Of a DNA stretch of 64,000 nucleotides, positions 51,401 to 63,292 are shown in pieces (position 1 is the stretch's first letter; each line of letters begins with the position of its first letter). The translations under genes and the position numbers were made by a program. The DNA lies in NCBI RefSeq assembly GCF_000327385.1, contig NW_008707048.1, forward strand, positions 542,500 through 606,499, written 5' to 3'. The notes beneath the pieces are model-generated. The model was not told the DNA's origin and searched no databases. It saw only the letters and a program-made list of their open reading frames with translations. This stretch comes from Lottia gigantea. Taxonomy: Eukaryota; Mollusca; Gastropoda; Lottiidae.

Positions 51401-54400
51401 TTTGGAAAAGGTCATTAAAATTCAAATTAGTTTACAATTTTGGTTCGTTTTTTTTGTTATTATTAGATAAGAAAAATCTTGACGTCATCGAATACGATGT
51501 TTTTGTTGTACGTACATCGTTATATCTGTATTTCAACATGAAACGAAATCAAACACTCTTACGTTAATAAGTATACGTTTTAGACACCAACATTAAATTC
51601 TAGACATAGCCTGCAATTTCGTTGCCAGTCTTGATATTATCGTCTATTGGTATCATCTCATCTAGGGTTTCATGATTTTTCGTCAAGGGGATGTTGAGTT
51701 GAGCAACAGATAAATGTTTTGACCAGATTTTAATTGGGGGTAACAGATTTGAGACTGGTGCTCTAAGAAGTATTAAAGTTATACTACTCGTTCTGAACAG
51801 GTTTCGTTTGTTCAAATTCTGACCTCATTCGAACGGTAGGCCTACAGAACCAGATTCTGTCCCATTGAAAATTTCCCCAATTCTGACACATTGAAAATTT
51901 CCCCAATTCTGACACATTGAAATTTCCCCAATTCTGACACATTCAAAATTTCCCCCATTCTGTCACATTCAACATTTACCTTCTAGTCCTTTTCCGCCAT
52001 TTTGAATTCTGTCCGCACCTACTATTTTTTTGGTACAAGTGGACGTAGAACGCGTTCTGAACTCTGTTCAAAATTGAGTTGATTGCGCGTTCACTTAACA
52101 GCATTACAATCAAATTAAGGAAAAATTCTTCTACTGAAAACAGTATTTCAGAAACTAGAACGAACAGTATACGATTCTAGGTAATCGTCCTTTAACGACT
52201 CACATTTTTGACATGAACCAAATCAGCCATGTTATTACTTTTTTTCTGTTGTTGCTTTCATTTGTCTGGTGTGTGAATAATGACCCAGTGAACTCTACAT
52301 GTTTATAAAATTTGGACCAAATCCAAGTAGTGTCTTAAATTTATGTCAGTGGGACAAAATGTTAAAATGGTGCAGCTGAACCAATAGCTGGCTACATTCT
52401 TGACCTTTCCATCGTAAACAAAAGATAATATTCTGAAAAGCTTGTAAAATGACATAAACCAGAAAATGGGCGCAAAGCCATGAAAAGCAAAACAGCAACC
52501 AGAACCGTAGAACGAAACACCGAGGGACATAAATATACCGTCTCGTGAAGGGGACATATTACTTGTAGTTACCTAAATATTTCATGGACCAGATGATGAG
52601 TCTCAATTACAGTTGTCATTTTTTTTTCTTTTATTTACAGCGTGAACGACAGTTTTAACTGTGATTTGAAGGCTTAGTTGAAATATTATAGCCTTTTTCC
52701 AAATTCGATTTATTAGGTCGAGGAAGAGATTCAAAATGGTTAGGAATTACGTGTGTGTTATTTCCATGTAACAACCAAACGTAGTTGCGTATGGACAGAT
52801 GTACTTTACAACAGAATTCAAAACCTAACAGGACACCGTAAAAAAGGTTGTTTCAGCCCACTCAGATCTGACTTAATTTGCGAGTAGCGTGTAATTTCAT
52901 TCTCTTTGAAACAAAAGATCAATTTTTGTTACAAGATCACGTTTACATACTAATTTTCTTTTAATTGCCCAAGGAACAATTTATATGAGACCTTTTTGGT
53001 AATAGAGCCTCTAGTTTCATTGGAATTAATTAATATGTTTTCTATTTTGATGAAAAAACAAATCAATACTGTTCTTGGTCACATTTAGACTGAAAATCAA
53101 AAATATTCCTGCTTTTCAACTTTTATCAATATAACACACAAGGCATCGTATTACGTTACTGACCGAAATGATAACTGCGGAGGATGTGTTTTGTTAGGGC
53201 GATTTTATAATTGAAAATCGTGCAATTTGCACTGCAGAGAAATATCATGTTGTCAACTTACTTTTTTTTCCAATACTAACGATTATTTTTCAAACATTGA
53301 CGATTTTATTTCCAATACTGACGTTTATGACTCACAATATTATTATTTGTCTATCATTTTTCTAATGCTGACGATAATATTTCTACAACTGACGATTTAT
53401 TTTTCTTATATTAAAGTTTTGTTTCTGTAATACTGATGATTTTGTTTCTGAAATACTAACGATTTTTTACTGACTATTTTGATTTTCTAAAAGGCCTTAC
53501 TGGTGATTTTGTTTTTCAAATATTGACCATTTTATTCTTCGGATACTGACGATCTTGTTTTTCTGATACTGAAAATTTTATTTTTCTGAAAATGACGATT
53601 TTGTTTTTTTAATAGGCCTTACTGATGATTTTGTTTTTCTAAAAATGACGATTTTGTTTTTCTAAAAATGACGATTTTGATTCTGTTATATTGACGATTA
53701 TGATTTCTAATACTGACGTTTTTTTGTTTTTCCAATACTAATGATTTTATTTTTCTTAAAATGACGATTTTAATATTGACGATTTGAATTTTTTTAATAT
53801 TGACGATTTTGTATTTCTAAAATGACGATTATTTTATCACGTCTGACAACTGACTAATACTGACGATGACATCGAATCTATGATATTAACGACTCTATCG
53901 TAATACAACGATTATTCTTACTAAAATGGCGATAGTTAGCTCATATCTCTTGAATGAAAAATATCAACTCACCTCATCTACAATATTTTCATCATCGTCG
54001 AGATATTTCTGGAAATTGACCACTGGATCTGTGGCGTCCCACATTGCGTACACTGAACTACTTGTGTATTCTTCATCCTTCTGTTTTGTTACTGCCATCT
54101 GATATCGAGACCAAGACACCGAAGGTTCAAAGCCTTGATTTACCGGAAGCTTCATTTTGGACATTCCTGATATTTTAAGCCTGTACGATTTAACATTCCC
54201 TAAGTTGTCCGTCTTGTTAGCATTAGAAAATAAAAGATATTTTGGGTGATTAAAGTTATAGCGATATGCCGCACTAGATTCAGTTTGTTTAAGGCTCTTC
54301 TTGATTTTGGTTTGCGAATGCCAATTGTTCGGCCTGGAACTCCACTCGTCTGTCTTATTTTCGGTCTTAATAGACCATGTCGAAAACCGATTTGAAGTTC

Positions 54401-56082
54401 CTTTAACGTCAATGTCAGCTTTAAAATGAAAGAGATGATGATGAAGATGTGCCACGACGTTCTTCCGAATTCTAGTACCATATGGCTCTTCTGCCGGAGT
54501 ATAGAACCCGGACGCTAAATAACCAGTTGAAGCTACTTTCACTTCTATGGCACCGTTATTGTGAAACACAAAGTCATATACATAGTCATAATTTATCACT
54601 GAAATAACTATACGCAGAACTAAGGTATTGTCCAATAGTCCCCCAAAGAAAGAGTCAATTTTGCCATAAGCGCGATGCCTTCTTAGAGGCATCAGATTGT
54701 TTTGTTCAAATATACACACAGCATTTCTCAAGCGTCTTTGACCGCCGTTATTAGCCGCATAGATTTCAATGTCTTGATAATTAGCATAGGAAGGACAGTC
54801 AATGCCTGGCACCAGTCCTCTCGTTCTGGTTCCAAATAAACCAGCACTATCGGCAAAATATAACATACTGGAAGCTGGGTTATGAGCAGTGTATAGCACG
54901 GCAATTTCCTGCATACTTAGTTCATATACGATTCTCTCTCCTGCATGTCTCACGTCGAATAACTGGATGCCAACCGTCGGCGACAATCTATAGGTAAACT
55001 GCCATTTCATGTACTGAACTTGGTTACCGCGAACTGTATAACGAGGACCATTAGGTTCATATTGACGTGGTGCTTCCTGATCTAGCCGGGGAAATGATTC
55101 CTCTCCTCTTAAATGTAAAGAAGTGGGTATGTCTTTAATGTCCTCTTGTGGGTATGAAACTCTCGTTTTATTCGTTTGATTCTTCTCGTACTTTTCTAGC
55201 AGATCATCCAGAGATGGATACAGTTTACTAGCATACCATACGTTTTGGACTTTCCACTTTCCAGGGTGTATATCTGACATATCAACCAGAAACTGGAAAT
55301 CCAGCGGATGTAAGGTGTAAAACTCAAGATCATAAGCAAACCAAAACCATGCTTTTCGTTCACCTTTAGCAAGGAAAGCAGAGGAAATTGGAGTCATCGA
55401 AAATTTCAAACATTTTTTGCCACAGTTCCCATAAACAGCTCCGTAACTTTCGTTAAGTAACTTCCTAGCTTTCTTGCTTACCAATGGAAGAACTCTTTGG
55501 TAGATTGGTCTGAATTCGGCCATACTAAATGGTCTAACATGAAATGGTATTTTGGTTTTTCTAGCAGTGGTGTTGACAACTCTGGCGTATTCTATTCCAG
55601 GTAGAGGACCAACTTCATATTCTTCTACAATTGGTGGAATGACATCTGCTCTAAATAAGGAAACCGTTGCTACTCGAGGTGGTAAGTCACCTTTATTGTC
55701 CAGGTGTTCCAATACTTTCTTCTTGGGTGCTAGTTTGAGCTCAATTGAATGGATAACATTAGAGCTAACACCTGCTCGTTGGGGATCCGTTATTTTCAGA
55801 GATTTGTTGCTTTTTAAAAAGTTTATTATTAATTTGGTTTCTTCTCTCGTGATTTCAGTAAATGGGCCAATTTTGCTGTCGATATATTGTTGTTGATTAT
55901 GATGACGCTTACTATGAATTTTGGCGTGCTGAGTCTGGGTTTTGCCGTCAGGGTTAAAAGAAGTTAAAACAATTATCACCCCTACTAAAATACAGATGAT
56001 AAAACTTAGCAGTCCAATAATGAAATAATAGATCTTTGTTTGCTTCTTGTAAAGACCAGAGGAATCAGTTGTCACCAAAAAT
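48114..56082 (-). CDS. Copper amine oxidase, membrane-anchored (first coding exon not found)
   Basis: Joining the exon 56082-53973 to the exon 48410-48114 in phase 0 (GTGAGT donor, TTTCAG acceptor, 5.56 kb intron) gives about 800 residues, the family's usual size. A type II anchor (YYFIIGLLSFIICILVGVII) is followed by N-terminal domains and the catalytic beta-sandwich. The TPQ cofactor tyrosine lies in SVINYDY (Y497; Ser stands where Thr is usual). Copper ligands are H546 and H548 in HLHHHLF plus the His of TYHIP in the last exon, and the base Asp is D410 in YFADSAG. TPQ-to-His spacing (49) equals that of human AOC3. These enzymes oxidise primary amines at the cell surface, producing aldehyde, ammonia and H2O2. 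The first exon must supply ATG plus two bases; I could not place it. Confidence 0.9.
49920..50150. repeat. Degenerate short tandem repeat (AAAGATACAT-like)
   Basis: About twenty irregular copies of a 10-14 bp A-rich motif with GATACAT or GATACGT cores. Confidence 0.65.
50685..50870 (+). mobile_element. MITE-like element, family 2, diverged copy
   Basis: TTTAAAGCGGGGGTATGTTC at the left and TTTTATGACGTCATTGTTCC at the right correspond in order to the other family 2 members; the middle is not alignable by eye. Confidence 0.35.
50912..50965 (+). mobile_element. SINE-like 3' end, second copy
   Basis: AGCCCACATGGTGCAGAAAA, AGACATAAAACTCC and an ATTCATTTCATTTCC tail, about 85% similar to 43455-43515. 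Confidence 0.5.
51855..51985. repeat. Short tandem array, 26-bp unit, five copies
   Basis: TTTCCCCAATTCTGACACAT plus TGAAAA, repeated five times with few changes. Confidence 0.9.
53255..53900. repeat. Degenerate minisatellite, about 22-bp unit
   Basis: About 28 copies of a motif like AATACTGACGATTTTGTTTT plus TCT, highly variable. It lies in the amine oxidase intron immediately next to the splice donor at 53972. Confidence 0.8.
53973..56082 (-). CDS. Copper amine oxidase, large exon
   Basis: It opens after acceptor GTCATTTCAG (56083) in phase 2; no ATG precedes the membrane anchor, so the apparent TTG start at 56078 is only where the open frame begins. The exon carries the anchor, about 400 residues of N-terminal domains, and most of the catalytic domain to DDDENIVDE, then GTGAGT. 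Residue numbers in the gene entry count from 56078. Confidence 0.9.
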
Positions 56083-57080
56083 CTGAAATGACAAAAAGTT
56101 GAAAATAAATTAGACCGGAAAAGACTACATACGGGCTGATATTTTATATCCTTTTTCGGAAGAGGGGTAGGGGAGTGAAGGATGGTATCATTTGGATCTT
56201 CCTACGACTTATCATCTGCGCCGCCATCTAGGTCCGTTTGTCATATACAGATGCGAAACTCATCACCTCCTTGAACTAAAGATGGTATTTTTTGATTAAA
56301 TTCTAAGTCAGCCATAATGATATACAGCCGAAAGAATGATACGTAATATATATGAAAGGTTTCTTTTAATTATGAATGACGATAGCAAATTGATAGGAGT
56401 TTAATAGAACCCACGCAATATATTATTTCGATGTTATCAAGTCTACCTAACTAGTTCCAACTAATTAAAGTCTTACAGAATCTGTCCTGAAAAAGAAAAT
56501 TTTATGACTCAATTGAGGTATGGCCATATATCATTTTTGTTCTAAACTGAAATTTGATCCCACGCAAGTCGAAATTAAATACCACATTCCAAGTTCATTT
56601 CCATTGATTTTACATCAACCAAACATAAAGATAATACAAATCAATTTATAATATATCAAAAGTACTCATTCCTATTCGCGATATGTATCCTATACATTCT
56701 AATTTACTCGGATATTGTCTAAGATCTTAGATAAAGAAAGTTCTGTGATTAACGATAAGGTTAACATCTTGTCTAATGCCGTGGAAACTAACAGTCGTTT
56801 ATATTGAAATGACACAATGGATCCGAAATGTATATAAAATCTAAGTTTGACCGAAATTGAAACCCAAAGTAGCCAAAATAACATTATTGATCATTATAGA
56901 TAAGTTAAAAAGGATTTCCAGATTGCGGATTTGCGTTAAAAAGTTGTTTTAGGAAGAGCGAGTTTTTCTTCTTTAGTTGGCAACAGCTTATTCATGACGT
57001 CAGCCACAACTTAAAGCTGACAGAATGTCGTTTCGTTGGACTAACATTTATAACTTATAGGTTGAAGAATGTAGCATTGA
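56083..57080. other. Upstream of amine oxidase large exon
   Basis: Presumably the 5' intron or promoter of the amine oxidase gene. I could not identify the first exon. The 61-codon minus frame at 56699-56884 (LFWLLWVSISVKLRF) shows no donor in the required phase. Confidence 0.3.
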
Positions 57081-57084
57081 AATT

Positions 57085-57440
57085 AGATAGACTTAGACCG
57101 ATTTAGACAGAGTCGTGTAGGATTTAGATAGATCCATAAGAGACAGAGTAGTGTATGATTTAGATAGACCTAGTCATATTTAGACAGAGTAGTGTAGGAT
57201 TTAGATAGATCAAGACAGATTTAGACATAGTAACGTATGATTTAGATAGACCTAGTCATATTTAAATAGAGTAGTGTAGGATTTAGATAGATCAAGACAG
57301 ATTTAGACATGGTAAAGTATGATTTAGATAGACCTAGTCATATTTAGACAGAGTAGTGTAGGATTTAGATAGATCAAGACAGATTTAGACATGGTAACGT
57401 ATGATTTAGATAGATCTAGATGGATTTAGATACAATCTGC
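57085..57440. repeat. Tandem array with about 82-bp dimer unit
   Basis: Two related 40-bp monomers alternate: GGATTTAGATAGATCAAGAC with AGATTTAGACATGGTAACG, and ATGATTTAGATAGACCTAGT with CATATTTAGACAGAGTAG. About four dimers. Confidence 0.85.
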
Positions 57441-57824
57441 TTATTCATATTAGTTTTTCAATATGAATGTTGATTCAGAGCTCCTACACATTATTGCTGA
57501 TTTGAATATCGTGCAAGTTTGTGAATCCATAAAAAAAATTCAATTGACGGAGTAGGATGTAAGATCAAAACGTTGAAAGTGTCCCAGAATATACTATTGC
57601 TTGATGAATTTGTGATTAAAGTAAACAAAGAAACCGCAATTGATTATGTATCAACTGAATGGGAAATAAATAATAATTTATCAGAACTGTCAGCCAATTT
57701 CTACAATGAATTATACTGCTATTGTAATCCGTCTTCTTCTTATGTACTTAAAATTCAAATGAAATCCCTTGATAATCTATGTTAAGATTAACTACAGATT
57801 AAATTACAGATTTTTGATTCAGGG

Positions 57825-58205
57825 TAAGTTTCAGAGTTTTGTTTTGCGTCAGTATTGGTTTCAGAGTTCTTGTTTGGCGTCAGAGTCGGTTTCAGAGGTT
57901 TTGTCTGGCGTCAGAGTCGGTTTCAGAGGTTTTGTTTGGCGTCACTGTTAGTTTCAGAGGTTTTGTCTTGCGACAGTGTTAGTTTCAGAGTTTTTGTTTG
58001 TCGTCAGAGTTAGTTTCAGAGTTTTATTTGACGTCAGAGAAAGTTTCGGAGTTTTTTTTTCTTTTGCGTCAGAGTTAGTAACAGTGGTTTTTTTTTTTTG
58101 TCGGAGTAAGTTTCAGTTTTTTTTTTATCTGGCGTCTGTGTTAGTTTCAGAGTTTTTGTCTGGCGACAAAATTAGTTTCAGAGTTCTTGATTGACAGCAG
58201 TGATA
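57825..58205. repeat. Minisatellite, about 30-bp unit
   Basis: About 12 units around GTTTCAGAGGTTTTGTCTGG plus CGTCAGAGTC, with T-run length changes in the middle units. Confidence 0.88.
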
Positions 58206-59220
58206 CATGCGCGTCAGAGTTTTAGCCCCAGAAAATTTTAATTCGGAACAGTTTCATTATGAGATCATTGTAATTTGCGAGTTTATTTGTGATGTAGAAA
58301 TGACAGATTATTTAGATTGTAAGAGATAAAAACATGAAATACAAATAAAAGTGGGAGTGTATTCTGGTTGATTCTTGTAGAAATTACGAGTAAATGAATG
58401 AAATCTCGTCTACTAGTATTCTATCAATATTGATACAACGTGTCGATTAGACATAAAAAAACATTCTATTCCCATGTTTCATTAATTCATCATAACGGAT
58501 CAATCTGCAGATTACTTCCGCTTCAGGTACAAAAAATACCACGTGTGCGTGTTCGTGTCCTTAATCATCTGAGCGGATACGAATATCACAAATCTTTTCT
58601 TAACAAAATTCGACCAATGAATGACAGCAGGCCTATCTTGTGGTATATGCTACGGGACATTATGTTTATAGGAAACCAGCCCAATTTATGCCATTGTCTA
58701 CCTGGTGATTTTCTCGCACCGGCACGTCTTTCTAGTGTCATTGACATAGGTGGAGATGATAAATTTTGTCATGATTCATAAATCCATGCCATCAATATGT
58801 AGGCTGCATTGCGGCACGTAAATTAAATCTACCATAACTGAAAGACGTTGAAACTAGTTTCGGATAGATATCTAACGTAATGAAAGATTTTAACAATACA
58901 GCTATTGCAATTTGCTGACTCAGCATATATATATTAGAAATGTACTCCAGCTGAACGACTGTACTATAAATAATATTGTTATAAAACTGTATTATGGTAA
59001 CCAATAGCGAGTATTTCTTAATGAAATGATGTGGATTTTTACGCCATGCGATTCTGCTCCTTGTCGTCCATGCTGTATGTAGTTAACTGAAAAGGATCAA
59101 CCCTATACTATTTCCTATTGTCGAGGAATCTCTTAAGGGAGGTACAGTTCCACCTTGCGAATTGTACAATCTTAGCGCATCTAGATTTTCAACGGATTCT
59201 ATAAAACAACAACAGAATCG
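58206..59220. other. Intergenic stretch
   Basis: The 113-codon plus frame at 58440-58781 has no recognisable domain, signal peptide or splice context. Nothing else seen. Confidence 0.35.
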
Positions 59221-59221
59221 A

Positions 59222-60492
59222 ACGATTGCCTCTTGAATTGATATCGAATGATTGTGTTATATAAATTTATCTGTCTGGAACTGGTATCATAGATCATAGA
59301 ATAGATTGATATCAAATGATTGTGTTATATAAATTGATATGTCTGGAACTGGTATCATAGATCGTAGAATAGATTGATATCAAATGATTGTGTTATATAA
59401 ATTGATCTGTCTGGAACTGGTATCATAGATCATAGAATAGATTGATATCAAATGATTGTGTTATATAAATTGATATGTCTGGAACTGGTATCATAGATCA
59501 TAGAATAGATTGATATCAAATGATTGTGTTATATAAATTGATATGTCTGGAACTGGTATCATAGATCATAGAATAGATTGATATCAAATGATTGCGGTAT
59601 GAATTGTTGTATCGGGTGATCTGTCTGGAACTGGTATCATAGATCATAGAATAGATTGATATCAAATGATTGTGTTATATAAATTGATATGTCTGGAACT
59701 GGTATCATAGATCATAGAATAGATTGATATCAAATGATTATGGCATGAATTGTTGTATCGGGTGATCTGTCTGGAATTGGTATCATAGATCATAGAATAG
59801 ATTGATATCAAATGATTGTGGCATGAATTGTTGTACCGGGTGATATGTCTGGAAGTGGTATCATAGATCATAGAATAGATTGATATCAAATGATTGTGAC
59901 ATGAATTGTTGTATCGGGTGATCTGTCTGGAACTGGTATCATAGATCATAGAATAGATTGATATCAAATGATTGTGTTATATAAATTGATATGTCTGGAA
60001 CTGGTATCATAGATCATAGAATAGATTGATATCAAATGATTGTGACATGAATTGTTGTATCGGGTGATCTGTCTGGAACTGGTATCATAGATCATAGAAT
60101 AGATTGATATCAAATGATTGTGTTATATAAATTGATATGTCTGGAACTGGTATCATAGATCATAGAATAGATTGATATCAAATGATTGTGACATGAATTG
60201 TTGTATCGGATGATCTGTCTGGAACTGGTATCATAGATCATAGAATAGATTGATATCAAATGATTATGTTATATAAATTGATATGTCTGGAACTGGTATC
60301 ATAGATCATAGAATAGATTGATATCAAATGATTGTGACATGAATTGTTGTATCGGATGATCTGTCTGGAACTGGTATCATAGATCATAGAATAGATTGAT
60401 ATCAAATGATTGTGACATGAATTGTTGTATCGGGTGATCTGTCTGGAACTGGTATCATAGATCATAGAATAGATTGATATCAAATGATTATG
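59222..60492. repeat. Two-type tandem array, 68- and 76-bp units
   Basis: Seventeen units share GTCTGGAACTGGTATCATAG and ATCATAGAATAGATTGATAT. They differ in the linker: type A has TGTTATATAAATTGATATG (unit about 68 bp) and type B has GACATGAATTGTTGTATCGG (about 76 bp). Order left to right by eye: A A A A A B A B B B A B A B A B B. Minus frames over it (59662-59967, 60256-60543) are repeat artefacts. Confidence 0.93.
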
Positions 60493-61178
60493 ACTTATAT
60501 TCGTATTGAACAAGAATTGTTCGAATTCGTATCGAATGGGCATCGTGACTAATGATCATTTCATAAATAGTTATGAATAATCAACTTGTGACTATCATAA
60601 TTTGTTAATGAACTATTTCAGATCAATTAACAAAATAATCATCAACCACAAAAGCTTGGAAAATCTGCGTCGGTGTTCGTCCGAACACATGACACAAACC
60701 ACGACGTTTCAGTTGTTAGAACAATCATATTCTTTGCAAATTTTGGAAAAGATAGCTTCACTGGAGCTTACCACACTTTTTCATTAAAGTAAATTTTTTC
60801 ATTACTCTTAGTTACTCGTCGCATAGTGGAGTATTGTGAGTGCCTGATTTATTTTTAATGACATTCGTTGGCTCGTTGCTTGAATCGTGCAAGAGCATTC
60901 CCCAAAATAGTAAATAGGATTAAAAATAGAAATTCTTAGGTAATATTGGTGTGGAATTGAGTAAGAAATTATAAATAGTAAATACCTAAGTATATTTTTA
61001 TGTTTCGGTTATGTCACACCTTTCCAATTATGTAAACACAAAAGATTCTTGAAAGTGACTTTCCTCGAAAATATTGCGTATCATATTTCGTAGTTGTCTT
61101 ACATGTTGGATAACATGACTTAGACACTAAATAAAAAACAAAACGATTAAACTGTATATACTATAGTCAAAAGTAATG
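60493..61178. other. Intergenic stretch
   Basis: AT-rich; the 61-codon frame at 60602-60787 is unsupported. No repeat recognised. Confidence 0.35.
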
Positions 61179-61179
61179 T

Positions 61180-61495
61180 TAAAATATAGGTGCGCAATTT
61201 TGGAGGGTTGATTTGAAACTCGAGACTACTAGAAATGTACCAAAATCGCGTAATTCCTTCAAAACTATCTCCTTTCCTATTTCTATAGATGTATTTTTAT
61301 ATATATGGAAGTATCCCAATAAAAGACGACTCGTCTTTTTAACTTTCACACGCGGATAATTCTGGACACACATGGATTTGAAAGCTTAAAATATTGACTG
61401 TGAGCTGTGAACACTTACTTTTAGTATAGCTTTAAAAAATCCCGTACTAAGGGAGGATTGGTAGAAATAGAAAAATGGCGCATCTATCCCTTTAA
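61180..61495 (-). mobile_element. MITE-like element, family 1 copy
   Basis: On the minus strand it starts TTAAAGGGATAGATGCGCC. It contains GTGTCCAGAATTATCCGCGT and the near-palindrome AAAAAGACGAGTCGTCTTTT, then runs toward GGTACATTTCTAG. The left end is less clear. Similar in size to 63293-63620. Confidence 0.6.
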
Positions 61496-61689
61496 TTATT
61501 TCTTCTTCCTAACATTCCAACATTCTTAACATTAGTAGGAAAGATATTTAATCTTTCCGCATTACATTTTTCCGTCACCAATGTCACTAAAACCGTAGCT
61601 TCATCATCGTATATGTAATTTGACTTTTAACTTCAATAATATCAAATAAGAAATTGAAAATATAAAAAGATTCCATTAGCTTGAGCCCA

Positions 61690-61805
61690 AAGGGGTTTTT
61701 CTTAACCTTTATGTGTATCAGGTTTGCATCGAGTTGCGGGATTCTCATTTTCACTAAGCATTTCATGACGTCACTATCGCAAAATCTGTTGATATCAAGA
61801 GGAGC
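61690..61805 (+). mobile_element. MITE-like element, family 2 copy (partial)
   Basis: TTTATGTGTATCAGGTTTGC, GGGATTCTCATTTTC and ATGACGTCACTATCGCAAAA then CTGTTGATATC follow the family 2 order. It abuts the 33-bp array on its right side. Confidence 0.45.
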
Positions 61806-61844
61806 TAATGATCGTTGTGTATACTTTAAAGCATGTCTGTGATT

Positions 61845-62172
61845 ACATGAATCAAAGACATTTGATGCAAAATCATTACAAGAATCAACGACATCTGACG
61901 CAAAATCATTACAAGAATCAAAGACATCTGACGCAAAATCATTACAAGAATCAAAGACATCTGACGCAAAATCATTACAAGAATCAAAGACATCTGACGC
62001 AAAATCATTACAAGAATCAAAGACATCTGACGCAAAATCATTACAAGAATCAAAGACATCTGACGCAACATCATTATAAGAATCAAAGACATCTGACGCA
62101 ACATCATTATAAGAATCAAAGACATCTGTCGCAAAATCATTATAAGAATCAAAGACATCTGACGTAAAATTA
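61845..62172. repeat. Minisatellite, 33-bp unit
   Basis: Ten units of ACAAGAATCAAAGACATCTG plus ACGCAAAATCATT. The unit equals 11 codons, so the plus strand (61808-62167) and two minus frames (61587-62207, 61826-62308) stay open through the array. Not treated as genes. Confidence 0.95.
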
Positions 62173-63290
62173 TGCGAATATTGAAACCATAGATGGTCCC
62201 TATACACATTTGAAGTTTTGAAAAAACCTCTTTAACAAAAGTATCTTTGCTGTAAAGTTTGACATCATTCTTACCTTTGAGTTTCATTATAAGTTTCCAA
62301 GTTCCCATGACATCGTTTTCTATCTAATCTTTCTGCTGTAGCCATCTATATGCTGATATGAAACCAACGTTAAATTCTTTTCACAATATACAAAAAAGTT
62401 TTTGTTTTTTTTTTCCAAAAAAAGATCTAAAAAAAATTTGCGACAAATATTTCTTATCGTTTGTCAATCACTTCAACTTTTCACTCTTATTTTTGTAAGC
62501 TTGTTTAGTTGCGAATTGTTTGAATGATAATATTTCTAAAATATAGAGTATATGGTATATATCGTAATTTTTCATTTCATTCACACGTTTTGGTGTGGGT
62601 GTGGGACATATCAGCCAATCGTAGGAGTCTTTTTCTTTGTCTCGACCAATCAGAACACTTGGCTCCTTGATTATTGCATCAGCGTTTGTTTACATTTTAC
62701 AATTCTAAATATTTTACTATATAGCTTTAAGAAAGATAAAAATCTAGCACAGCCAATGGTTAATAGCGGACACATATTGGACATATACGTAGGTCAAATG
62801 TAAACATTGACAATATAGAATTTATTCTTATATAAATAATATTATAATGAATACAAGCTTATATAGAGGTCGTGAGGTTATGAGGACAAAAGTATTATGA
62901 ACTACTAGAGCTCAAATCTACCACAGATGGGAAACATTGATTTTTTTATGCCTTATTATTGTTTCATGAATTGAAGTATTATTGGCAAATATTACATTTT
63001 CTATATATCATATTTCCCACCCACAAGCGTTGGAGAAAAACATTATCGATTTGAATTCAGTGAGTCACAAGTGCATCAAGTGCTTTGTCATCAGCAGAAT
63101 GAAGATTCATCAATAACTTTCAGGGCGTGTCTAGGGTGTTGCCAGCTGGTTCTACACGATTTACAATTCTCGTATTGTCTTATCAAGGTAATTGACTATA
63201 TCATGGGGGTGGCTGTTTTGGATGGTTAAGTTTCTCAAATGTATTTCATTGATATATGGCACGTGTCGCGGTCGAAGCAAAACCAACTTG
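62173..63290. other. Intergenic stretch
   Basis: AT-rich, one weak 83-codon frame (62552-62803) over sequence with an AGCCAATCG word. No feature supported. Confidence 0.35.
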
Positions 63291-63292
63291 CC

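Larger units (their letters stand above)
48411..53972 (-). other. Amine oxidase intron, repeat-rich
   Basis: 5.56 kb, GT/AG. It holds degenerate AAAGATACAT repeats (49920-50150), a family 2 fragment (about 50685-50870), a SINE-like tail (50912-50965), the 26-bp array (51855-51985) and the TGACGATTTT array (53255-53900). Minus frames at 51600-51815 and 52303-52557 show no domain. Confidence 0.6.

Noticed and set aside
56076-56078. TTG at 56076-56078 as start codon of the amine oxidase
   Set aside because: Animal genes use ATG; a splice acceptor lies 4 bp upstream, so the start must be in an earlier exon.
58440-58781. Plus frame of 113 codons
   Set aside because: No recognisable fold or motif and no promoter or splice evidence; kept only as part of an intergenic note.
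59662-60543. Minus frames of about 100 codons with repeated SIYSMIYDT text
   Set aside because: They come from the 68/76-bp array and break where unit type changes.
61587-62308. Three overlapping long frames on both strands
   Set aside because: Produced by the 33-bp array; simultaneous openness in opposite strands with simple repeat content is not evidence of coding.
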